A stretch of DNA of 64,000 nucleotides. It comes from Nocardia aurantia. GTDB taxonomy: Bacteria > Actinomycetota > Actinomycetes > Mycobacteriales > Mycobacteriaceae. The stretch is from positions 248,001-312,000 of the forward strand of contig NZ_WEGI01000003.1 in assembly GCF_009604425.1 (NCBI RefSeq), in the 5' to 3' direction. The notes below the pieces were generated by a model. It had not been told where the DNA came from and searched no databases. It saw only the letters and a program-made list of their open reading frames with translations. The translations under genes and the position numbers were made by a program. Positions 24,161-31,127 of this stretch are shown one piece after another (positions within the stretch are counted from its first letter, which is position 1; every line of letters begins with the position of its first letter).

Positions 24161-25426
24161 TCAGCCGACCCGAACCGATTGGCGGGATTGGGTTGGGGTG
24201 AAGCTCTCGTCGATGTGCGGTGACGTCGCGGTGATGGACCGTCCGCCGACGTCGGAATCGCACCGGACATCCAGGTGGGCGGTGTTGGACACATCCTTCG
24301 CCACGAGGGGGTACACGACAGCGTCGCCCACATCCCAATCCGTGGACCACCCGGTCGGCTCGACACTGCCCTTGATCGCCATCGGGGACGAGCCCGGAGG
24401 GCACGCCGACGCGTTGACCACCAGATAGACATATATCGTCCCGGCGGGTGCGATCGCTGTCGCCGGCGGGGCGGTCGAAAGCGTGCTCGCGCCCGCCGTG
24501 GCCGGTGTGCTCGTCCCCGCTCGGTGGAAATCCCCGATCGTATAGATTCCGATGATCGCGGCGGTCAGGAGCGCGATCGCCGATATCGGCCGGTACCACC
24601 GCGTTCGACGGTGTGCCGAAGGCGACCGGTTCCGCCGGTCGCCCGAGCCGCTGTCCGGCGGCCGGAAATCGGTTTCGTCCGAGGCGTGGGTGGGTCCACT
24701 GGCGAGCGCGAGACGGCCGATCGTCCGGGTGTTGCGCTGCTCGGGTCGCGGAAAACCCTTGGCGGGCAGCGCTTTCGCCAGATAGTCGTGGATGTCGAAG
24801 ATCGTCAGCAACTCGTGGCCGTCGTCCGGGCCGCGCCGCAGTACCTCCAGCAGTTCGCCGGTATAGGCCGTATGCCGCGCGTCGGCCGGTGCTCGCGAGG
24901 GTCGATTCGCGGGCGAGGAGGCCAGCGTGCACGTGCCGGCCACCTCGAGCTGTCCGGCGACCGCGGATGTGACATCACCCATGAGGTCGATCGCCAGCCC
25001 GGAGAAGCAGCAGTCCAGGATCAGCAACCGGTTCGCGGCCTTCGCGCCGGAGAGGGTGCCGCGCAGCATTTCCAGCGACAGCGCCGTCCACCCGACCCTG
25101 TCCGGGTCCTGCCTGGTGGCCGGCAGGGACAGATACAGGAGCCCGTTCCGGTCGATCAGCCCGTGCCCGGCGTAGTAGACGAGAAGCAGGTCCTCGGCCT
25201 GCTCGGCGGCGGTGATCACCGTGTCGCCGATTCGGGTGAGATCGGCCTCGTCGACGAGCGTCGTGCAGTTCTCGGGGAGCAGGCCGGTGCCTCGGGGGCT
25301 CGTCAGCACGCGAGCGAGGTCGGTCACGTTGTTGCCGACCGCGGGCAGATCCGGCAGCTCTCCGGCGATGAAGGTGGTGGTGCCCAGCAGCACTGCCCGT
25401 GATCGTCGTGGATCCGGTAGTCGCAT
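24161..25426 (-). CDS. Caspase-family protease of the EACC1-associated type
   Basis: The protein has 421 aa. Residues 1-240 are a caspase/peptidase C14 domain: strand AVLLGTTTF, VYYAGHGLID with catalytic His88, and LLILDCCFSG with catalytic Cys140. Then come a charged linker, a single membrane helix at about 279-298 (ISAIALLTAAIIGIYTIG), a Ser/Thr/Ala-rich spacer and a C-terminal domain of about 100 residues with two Cys that would lie outside. It starts directly after the stop of the EACC1 gene. EACC1-linked caspases belong to multi-component bacterial conflict systems thought to trigger cell suicide; no NTPase or other partner of such systems is adjacent. The extracellular domain is not one I recognise. 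Confidence 0.9.
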   Translation of the reverse strand: MRLPDPRRSRAVLLGTTTFIAGELPDLPAVGNNVTDLARVLTSPRGTGLLPENCTTLVDEADLTRIGDTVITAAEQAEDLLLVYYAGHGLIDRNGLLYLSLPATRQDPDRVGWTALSLEMLRGTLSGAKAANRLLILDCCFSGLAIDLMGDVTSAVAGQLEVAGTCTLASSPANRPSRAPADARHTAYTGELLEVLRRGPDDGHELLTIFDIHDYLAKALPAKGFPRPEQRNTRTIGRLALASGPTHASDETDFRPPDSGSGDRRNRSPSAHRRTRWYRPISAIALLTAAIIGIYTIGDFHRAGTSTPATAGASTLSTAPPATAIAPAGTIYVYLVVNASACPPGSSPMAIKGSVEPTGWSTDWDVGDAVVYPLVAKDVSNTAHLDVRCDSDVGGRSITATSPHIDESFTPTQSRQSVRVG

Positions 25427-25771
25427 TCATTCGCCCAGCGCGGTGCGCAGTACTCGGGCGACCTCGTTCTCGGGCAGACCCTGTGCGGCGATCTTCACCG
25501 AATCCCCGTTGTCCCGGGTGATCTCGATGTCCACCCGGGGTTTGCGGTATCTGATCCACAGCCCCAGCGAGGTCGCCAGCGCCGTTCCGGCGCCACCGGA
25601 GCCCAGTGCGACGATCAGGACATCCGGCCAGGTGCCCATGTCTCCGGTCGACACCGGCTGCTGCTCGACGGCGACCTGCCCGCGCAGTTCGTCCTCACGG
25701 CCCAGCCATGCCGCGAGATCCGCCAACGTCGCGGCAGTGTCCGTGCCGGGCAACCGAATCCGGACGATCAT
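25427..25771 (-). CDS. Effector-associated constant component EACC1
   Basis: The protein has 114 aa. Residues 1-48 form a soluble alpha-beta segment (ADLAAWLGREDELRGQVAV), then WPDVLIVALGSGGAGTALATS at about 48-72 is a membrane or hydrophobic helix. The C-terminus, after WIRYRKPRVDIEITRDNGD, ends with GLPENEVARVLRTALGE. Order, size and the glycine-rich helix match EACC1, a small protein found next to caspase, trypsin or other effectors in actinobacterial conflict systems. It is immediately upstream of the caspase gene with no gap (stop TGA next to ATG), so the two are one unit. The biochemical role of EACC1 is not established. Confidence 0.85.
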   Translation of the reverse strand: MIVRIRLPGTDTAATLADLAAWLGREDELRGQVAVEQQPVSTGDMGTWPDVLIVALGSGGAGTALATSLGLWIRYRKPRVDIEITRDNGDSVKIAAQGLPENEVARVLRTALGE

Positions 25772-25881
25772 CGGTATTCCTCACCATCGATCATCGCCCA
25801 TCGTCGGCGGCCTATGCGACGACGACAGGGGGGCGTGCGGTTCTCGCCGAATGAGAACCGAATCGGGACAACATCTTTCGC

Positions 25882-25978
25882 GCCCGCGGCCGAGATGCCG
25901 GTGGCACGGTGCAAGTCTCGTCCGGTGCGCGGGAGACCGCAAGGAGCGGAACGCACTGGCAACAGGCAACCCGGGCGG
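25882..25978. repeat. Imperfect direct repeat, copy 2 (upstream of the EACC1 gene)
   Basis: Second copy of the repeat at 24022-24117, about 1.86 kb away and in the same orientation, 110 bp upstream of the EACC1 start. Both copies contain a tandem GGCAACA-type unit. It could be a relic of insertion or duplication, or a shared regulatory element, since it lies in the EACC1 promoter region. Confidence 0.6.
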
Positions 25979-26001
25979 GCCGCCGGCCGGGTGATCGGTG
26001 G

Positions 26002-26472
26002 CTACGGTTGCGGCGGGGTCGGGGTGGAGTGGACGGTTCGTCCGTAGGCGCAGACGAAGCGGTCGAACAGGTTCAGGAGGAGGTGGCGCTCGTGGTCGTC
26101 GAATTCGGCCAGTGCGACGTCGTAGGAGTGCAGGATCTCGCTGACGCCGCGTTCGAAGGCCTGTAGCCCGCTCGGGGTGGCCTCGACGAGGTGGGCGTTC
26201 GCGCCGTCCTCGCGGTAGCGGCGGAGCAGGCCGGAGGCGAGGGCGGCGTTGACCTGACGGTTCACCGTGGACCGTTCCAGGCCGAGTTCGTCGACGATCT
26301 CGCGCAGGGTCCGGGGCCGGTGGTCGTTGAACAACCACAGCAGCCGGAGGTCCGCGACGCCCAGGGGAGAGGTCTGCTCCTGGTGGCGGCGGTGGCGGTC
26401 GAGATGGGCGAGCGTCCCGGCGAGAAATCGGCTGGCTGTGGTCCCGGCTTCCAGTACCGGCACTCGGTCCAT
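26002..26472 (-). CDS. MarR-family transcriptional regulator
   Basis: The protein has 156 aa from the ATG at 26472, chosen because AAGAGGG lies about ten bases before it; the frame is open far upstream into the divergent transporter gene. The winged helix covers about 45-110: LGVADLRLLWLFNDH, LREIVDELGLERSTVNRQVN and GLLRRYREDGANAHLVEATP. It is divergent from a DHA2 efflux pump, with two palindromes in the 100-bp gap, so it most likely represses both genes until a toxic ligand binds. Confidence 0.9.
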   Translation of the reverse strand: MDRVPVLEAGTTASRFLAGTLAHLDRHRRHQEQTSPLGVADLRLLWLFNDHRPRTLREIVDELGLERSTVNRQVNAALASGLLRRYREDGANAHLVEATPSGLQAFERGVSEILHSYDVALAEFDDHERHLLLNLFDRFVCAYGRTVHSTPTPPQP

Positions 26473-26506
26473 GATCGTCACCCTCTTCATTCGCCCCGTC
26501 GCGGAT

Positions 26507-26523
26507 GTGTGTAATCTACACAC
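26507..26523. promoter_or_regulatory. MarR operator 1
   Basis: Perfect inverted repeat with arms GTGTGTA and TACACAC and a 3-bp spacer, in the gap between the MarR gene and the efflux pump gene. It matches the second palindrome 22 bp to the right in core (GTGTA-N3-TACAC) and spacing, the pattern expected for dimeric MarR binding. Confidence 0.7.
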
Positions 26524-26528
26524 CAAGT

Positions 26529-26549
26529 GGATGTGTACATTACACATCC
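26529..26549. promoter_or_regulatory. MarR operator 2
   Basis: Perfect inverted repeat with 9-bp arms GGATGTGTA and TACACATCC and a 3-bp spacer, 23 bp before the GTG of the efflux pump gene. Centre-to-centre distance to operator 1 is 24 bp, so two dimers could bind side by side and close both divergent promoters. Confidence 0.75.
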
Positions 26550-26572
26550 AGGTTGCGAGAGGGAGGTGTGCG

Positions 26573-28042
26573 GTGCAGGAGACATCCACGGAGGCCGCCG
26601 CCACGGCGCGCGGGGGCAATCCCTGGCTGATCGTGGCGGTCCTCGGGTTCTCCGGATTGTGTGTGGCGCTCATGCAGTCGCTGGTGATTCCGATCCAGAG
26701 TGAACTGCCGCATCTGCTGAGCACCTCGGCGAGCAACGCGTCCTGGGTGCTCACCTCGACGCTGCTGGGCGGTGCGGTGGCGATGCCGGTCGCCGGGCGG
26801 CTGGCCGACATGTTCGGCAAGCGGCCGGTACTGGTCGCCGAGGCGGGGCTGTTGCTGGTCGGGTCGCTGGTGTGCGCACTGTCCAGTTCGCTGGTGCCGA
26901 TGCTGGCCGGGCGGGTGCTACAGGGTGTGGCGATGGGGTACATCCCGGTCGCCATCAGTTTCGTGCGGGAGGTCGTGCCGGCTCGGGTGGTCAACGCCGC
27001 GACCGCGACGATCAGCGCGACGCTGGGCGTGGGCGCCGCGCTCGGGCTGCCGTTGGCCGCCTGGATCGCTCAGGACCACAATTGGCATGCGCTGTTCTGG
27101 GTTTCGGCGGTGCTCGCGACCGCGATCACCGTGTTCTCTCTGGTGGCGTTGCCGCACGTGCGCGACGCGCATGCCGCGCACCTGGATGTGGTCGGCGCGA
27201 TCGGCCTCGCGGTCGGGCTGGTCGCGGTCCTGGTCGGGGTGTCGAAGGGCAACGACTGGGGCTGGACCTCCGCGACCACCCTCGGCCTGATCGCCGCCGG
27301 CGTCGTGGTGCTCTTCGCTTGGGCCGCTTTCGAATTGCGGCATCGTGATCCGCTGGTCGATCTGCGGACCACCGCGGCGCGGCCGGTTCTGCTGACCAAC
27401 ATCGCGGCGCTGCTGATCGGGTTCGGCATGATGGCCCAGTCGATCGTCGTGCCGCAGCTGCTGGAGATGCCCGCCGAGACCGGATACGGGCTCGGCCAGA
27501 CCGTGCTCGCGGCCGGATTGTGGCTCGCCCCAGCCGGTTTGATGATGATGGTGTTCGCGCCGGTCTCGAGCTTCCTGCTGACCCGCTTCGGTGGCCGGAC
27601 CGCGTTGGCGCTCGGCGGAGCCGTGCTTGCGGTCGGCTACGTCTGCGCCGCGGTACTGCTCCATGCCCCTTGGCAATTGGCGCTGGCCACCTGTATCGCG
27701 TCCGCCGGTGTCGGGATCGGTTATGCGGCGATGCCCACGATCATCCTGGAGAACGTCCCGCTGACGGAGGCCGCTTCGAGCGTCGGCGTCAACTCGCTGA
27801 TGCGCTCGGTGGGCACCACCATCGCCGGCGCGGTGATGGCCGTCGTACTCACCAGCAAGACAACCACTCTCGCGCCCGGACTGCCACAGATCCCCACGCT
27901 GGACGCCTTCCGGTTGTGCTTCGTCGTGGGCGCCGCCGCGGCGGCCGTCGGCGCGATCGTGGCCATGCTGGTGCCGCGCCGTGTCCGCCGCGACGAGGTC
28001 GCGACCGAGGCCGAGGCGGTGCCGGAGGCTGCCGTCCACTGA
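26573..28042 (+). CDS. MFS efflux transporter, DHA2 (14-helix) family
   Basis: The protein has 489 aa from the GTG at 26573, with GAGGGAGG six bases before it; the longer frame to the left would cover the operators and the MarR gene. About fourteen hydrophobic segments are seen. Motif A reads GRLADMFGKRPVL near residue 73, and GRVLQGVAMGYIPVAISFVRE near 112 and LGVGAALGLPLAAWIA near 148 are typical of drug:H+ antiporters such as EmrB/QacA. It is probably a multidrug exporter induced through the divergent MarR protein. The ends of the sequence are hydrophilic and carry no extra domain. The pump is 3.1 kb from the NRPS and not clearly tied to it. Confidence 0.92.
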   Translation: MQETSTEAAATARGGNPWLIVAVLGFSGLCVALMQSLVIPIQSELPHLLSTSASNASWVLTSTLLGGAVAMPVAGRLADMFGKRPVLVAEAGLLLVGSLVCALSSSLVPMLAGRVLQGVAMGYIPVAISFVREVVPARVVNAATATISATLGVGAALGLPLAAWIAQDHNWHALFWVSAVLATAITVFSLVALPHVRDAHAAHLDVVGAIGLAVGLVAVLVGVSKGNDWGWTSATTLGLIAAGVVVLFAWAAFELRHRDPLVDLRTTAARPVLLTNIAALLIGFGMMAQSIVVPQLLEMPAETGYGLGQTVLAAGLWLAPAGLMMMVFAPVSSFLLTRFGGRTALALGGAVLAVGYVCAAVLLHAPWQLALATCIASAGVGIGYAAMPTIILENVPLTEAASSVGVNSLMRSVGTTIAGAVMAVVLTSKTTTLAPGLPQIPTLDAFRLCFVVGAAAAAVGAIVAMLVPRRVRRDEVATEAEAVPEAAVH

Positions 28043-28224
28043 GCCGGATCTCCCCGCCACCGCCGAGCGTGTGCTCGGGCCGGCGAAGCGCTGGCGGCCC
28101 CATGTCGTCGTGCACGAATGCACCGAGTTCGGTGGGTATCCGGCCGCGGAGCGCCGGAGATGAACCGCAGGTCACATCGATACGAATTCATTAACCTGCG
28201 AGCAAGCTGCGTGTCGGCTGTGAG

Positions 28225-28248
28225 CCCCGGTGCGGCAAACCGCCGGGG
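28225..28248. terminator. Possible hairpin between efflux pump and phosphatase genes
   Basis: Arms CCCCGG and CCGGGG with a 12-base loop, followed by TTAGC, lie 180 bp after the transporter stop and 67 bp before the phosphatase start. There is no long T-run, so it may be a weak terminator or a leader hairpin of the phosphatase mRNA. Confidence 0.3.
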
Positions 28249-28314
28249 TTAGCTTCAGCGCGCCCGGGGACGGGCGGCGCCCGTACCGTCGGGCGCAACG
28301 ATGGAGGAGACTAC

Positions 28315-29811
28315 GTGCAGCACAGGAAGCGCGCCCGGATCTGGGGAGTCGCGGCCCTCATGGTCGCGGCGACCGCGGCCACCGTCATCGCGGGATGCGG
28401 GTCCGAGAAGAAGTCCGGCAACGAGGTTCACAACATCATCTATCTGCTGGGCGACGGAATGGGCCGCACCCACGTCACGGCCGCGCGGCAGCGGTTCGCC
28501 GGCGCCAACGGCCGTCTCGCCATGGAGCAGTTGCCCTACGTCGGCGCGGTCGCCACCTATGCCGTGGAACCCAACAGCAGCAAGCCCGCCCTGGTGACCG
28601 ACTCCGCGTCCGCGGGCACGGCATGGTCCTCGGGCGTCAAGACCTACAACGCGGCCATCGGCGTCGACGCCGCCGGCAAGTCGGTGCCGACGCTGATGGA
28701 ACAGGCCAAGGCCGCCGGTTTCGCGACCGGCAACGTCAGCACCGCCGAGATCACCGACGCCACCCCGGCGGCCATGTTCAGCCACGCCCTGCTGCGCGGC
28801 TGCCAGGGCCCCACCTTCAGCGAATCCACCTGTCTGCCCAAGAAATCCGACGGCGGCTACGAGGCGCAGCCGGCGGACAAGACGCTGGTCACGCCGATCG
28901 CCGAGCAGATCGCCCGGAACAGGACCGCCGACGTCATCCTCGGTGGCGGCCTGGCCCGCTTCGAGCCCGAGGATCAGAAGGCGCTGCAGGACAACGGCTA
29001 TCGGGTGCTGGGCAGCATGGGCGACCCGGCGCTGAAGGCGCAGACCGCCGAGAGCCAGAAGGTCGCCACCGCGGGCGATCTGAAGTCGGCCGACGCGGAA
29101 AAGGTGGTCGGCCTGTTCAACCGCGGCAACATGACGGTGACCAACGCGCGTGCCGCGCTGCCGGCGTCGGCCCCGGAGAAACAGGAGCCGACCCTGGCCG
29201 AGATGACCACCAAGGCTGTCGACCTGCTGTCGAAGCACAAGGACAGCAAGGGTTTCCTGTTGCAGGTGGAGGGCGCGCTGATCGACAAGCGCTCGCATGC
29301 CAACGACGCCGCCCAGACCCTCGACGAGATCAAGGCGTTCGACGACGCGGTCGCCGCGGCGCTGGATTTCGCGAAGAAGGACGGCCACACCATGGTGCTC
29401 GTGACCGCCGACCACGAGTGCGCCGGTTTCAACATCATCGAGAAGGGCACCTTCACCAACGCCGAAGCGGTTGCGCCACCGGTGAACATCGACACCGGCA
29501 ACCCGGCCAACAACTCGAAGCCGGGGCGGGACGGCAAGGAGAATGTCAAGGATCCGGTACGCTCCAGCGGTTTCGCCAACGGCTCGACGGATCCGCGCAA
29601 CTTCGGCCCGGCCACTTTCCGGACCCCCGATGATCCCGCCGACGTGAAGGACGGCTCGCCCGAGGCCAGCCTGTGGCTGACCTACCTGTCCGGCAACCAC
29701 ACCGGCGCGGATGTGCAGATCTACGCGTACGGCCCGGGCGCGGACGTCTTCGCCGCGAGCCAGGACAACACCGCGCTGTACACCAAGATGCACAAGGCCC
29801 TGCTGCCGTGA
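28315..29811 (+). CDS. Alkaline phosphatase, lipoprotein form
   Basis: The protein has 498 aa with a GTG start, preceded by GGAGGA. The N-terminus is a lipoprotein signal ending in the lipobox VIAGC, so the enzyme is anchored outside the membrane. The PhoA family core is clear: IIYLLGDGMGRTHVTAARQR with metal-binding Asp, VTDSASAGTAWSSG with the nucleophilic Ser, LILGGGLARFEP-like strand, LQVEGALIDKRSHAND and LVTADHECAGF with metal ligands, and SGNHTGADVQIYAYGPGADVF at the end. It hydrolyses phosphate monoesters to supply phosphate. Phosphate control is expected from the family, but I could not identify a convincing PHO box upstream. Confidence 0.94.
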   Translation: MQHRKRARIWGVAALMVAATAATVIAGCGSEKKSGNEVHNIIYLLGDGMGRTHVTAARQRFAGANGRLAMEQLPYVGAVATYAVEPNSSKPALVTDSASAGTAWSSGVKTYNAAIGVDAAGKSVPTLMEQAKAAGFATGNVSTAEITDATPAAMFSHALLRGCQGPTFSESTCLPKKSDGGYEAQPADKTLVTPIAEQIARNRTADVILGGGLARFEPEDQKALQDNGYRVLGSMGDPALKAQTAESQKVATAGDLKSADAEKVVGLFNRGNMTVTNARAALPASAPEKQEPTLAEMTTKAVDLLSKHKDSKGFLLQVEGALIDKRSHANDAAQTLDEIKAFDDAVAAALDFAKKDGHTMVLVTADHECAGFNIIEKGTFTNAEAVAPPVNIDTGNPANNSKPGRDGKENVKDPVRSSGFANGSTDPRNFGPATFRTPDDPADVKDGSPEASLWLTYLSGNHTGADVQIYAYGPGADVFAASQDNTALYTKMHKALLP

Positions 29812-30338
29812 TGCGGAAAGCTGCCGGTGCGGCGCGGTTCTCACCGCGTGGCACCGCCGCGGCGGCGAGCCTGCTGACGGTGCTCGCGTTGGGCACGGGC
29901 TGCTCGTCCACCTCGAATGTGCCCGCCCCCACGGCGGTTCCGTCGTCGCCCGCCGCCGCGGCGGGCCCGCGGACCGCCGAACCACCCGCGGCCACCCTCA
30001 CCGGGGCCGCGCCGGGAGAGGTACGGCTGATTCCCGGCCCCTTCACCGACCGCGTGCGCATCACCGGCGCCCGGCTCGAAAAGTCCACGGTTCGTGGCAC
30101 AGTGGCGATCACCACCGACGTCAGCGACATCCTCGCGCTGGAGGTGCACGCGGCCTTCTACGACGCCGCGGGACACCTCGCCGGGACCGGTGTGTTCCAG
30201 CACGCCGACGAGGAGGCCGGCGGAGGCGGCGGTCATCGGCCGCACAACGACGGGGTCGATTTCACCATCACCTCGGCTCCCGGCGATATCACCGTCTCGG
30301 CGGTCGCGCTGACGATCCCGGTCCTCGTGAACGAATAG
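29811..30338 (+). CDS. Lipoprotein of unknown function coupled to alkaline phosphatase
   Basis: The protein has 175 aa; the ATG at 29811 overlaps the phosphatase stop (TGATG). A signal peptide ends in a lipobox, LALGTGCSS, followed by an Ala/Pro/Thr-rich linker. The mature part (VRLIPGPFTDRVRITGARLE, then ALEVHAAFYDAAGHLAGTG and ITVSAVALTIPVLV) looks like a small beta-sandwich, similar in feel to FxLYD-type domains. A His-rich stretch (GGGGGHRPHND) near residue 140 might bind metal. Family not recognised. Tight coupling suggests a role in the phosphatase's placement or metal supply; this is inference. Confidence 0.8.
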   Translation: MRKAAGAARFSPRGTAAAASLLTVLALGTGCSSTSNVPAPTAVPSSPAAAAGPRTAEPPAATLTGAAPGEVRLIPGPFTDRVRITGARLEKSTVRGTVAITTDVSDILALEVHAAFYDAAGHLAGTGVFQHADEEAGGGGGHRPHNDGVDFTITSAPGDITVSAVALTIPVLVNE

Positions 30339-30396
30339 CGATCTCCCCGGCACCCGCCGATTTCCGATCGCCGGGAGGAAGCGGGGCCGGGGATCG
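30339..30396 (+). terminator. Possible terminator after the phosphatase/lipoprotein operon
   Basis: CCCCGGC near 30345 pairs with GCCGGGG near 30386, extended on the outside by GATC pairs with one bulge, directly after the lipoprotein stop. The loop is long and could hold a second small stem. There is no T-run, which is usual in this genome type. Confidence 0.4.
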
Positions 30397-31127
30397 CGAA
30401 TTCGAAACCGGTCGGCCTGTCGTGTTGTGAAGCGATTCCTGTCCGCAATGTCGCAATTGCGGATATCGGCCCGCTCTCGATATCTTTCCGGACCTCTTTC
30501 GTGTCCTCGCCGATTCCGCGTCGTGCCGAGAATCGATCCGATTCGTTGCACTCCGAAGTAAACCGACCGTCGCGTCCATTCGCGCGGGAGCTCGCCGGTG
30601 ATTATTCGGGGATATGTGAGAGTACTGGTTGGTTTTCATTCGAAATTGCTGGTCCACGGCAGGTTTCAGCGGAATCGAACCTTCGTGTAACCAGCGATTT
30701 ACGCATCGGTTCAGCGACGTTCGCGCAGTCCCGGTCCTCTCGATCGCTTGTCCTGTAGCATGATCGAGAGGACACGGTCGGCGGGGCGATCGAAATAGCT
30801 TTCCGTTCATATTGCTTCATCTGATCATTGTCAGGCGATCGACAAGGGGGACGGATACACCGGTGATCCATCGGGCGCCGGAGTTGTCGTCACAATAAAA
30901 CGCATCCAACGAGCCGGGCCGGCGATGCACGCGTACCGCGACGCGTGCGCCGAGACCCGTATCCACTGGGAACGTCGAGATCAGGGGCCACGTCCAGACA
31001 AGGGCGTGCCGTGTCGCAAGCTCCTCGCCGTTACCCGAAAAACCGAGACGTACGTACGTGTGCGTGCGTGGCCGGTCACCAACGGGTCGGTATTGCCGTG
31101 CGTCGGCGACGAGCGAGGAAGTTTGCC
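30397..31127. other. Long upstream region of the NRPS operon (about 730 bp without a gene)
   Basis: Visibly poorer in GC than its surroundings, with TTCATTCGAAATT-like runs around 30640. Reading frames here lack codon bias and homology. It must contain the promoter and any control sites of the NRPS operon, including the 12-bp inverted repeat at 30734-30773. An in-frame ATG at 30945 precedes the chosen NRPS start, but the codons between do not look like C-domain sequence. Confidence 0.55.
30734..30773. repeat. Perfect 12-bp inverted repeat upstream of the NRPS operon
   Basis: Arms GTCCTCTCGATC and GATCGAGAGGAC are exact reverse complements with a 16-base spacer. The site lies about 355 bp before the NRPS start. 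It could be an operator with widely spaced half-sites or a leader stem-loop if transcription starts upstream. No T-run follows, which argues against a simple terminator. Confidence 0.6.

Noticed and set aside
28161..28210. PHO box upstream of the alkaline phosphatase gene
   Set aside because: Only one TTCATTAACC-like unit is visible, without the required second direct repeat.
30501..30758. Possible 85-aa gene in the NRPS upstream region
   Set aside because: No ribosome binding site, weak third-position GC bias and no recognisable domain; it also runs into the inverted repeat.
30945..31127. Upstream ATG of the first NRPS gene (61 extra residues)
   Set aside because: The added sequence has no resemblance to a C-domain start. 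The ATG at 31128 has GAGGAAG at good spacing and leads directly into the domain.
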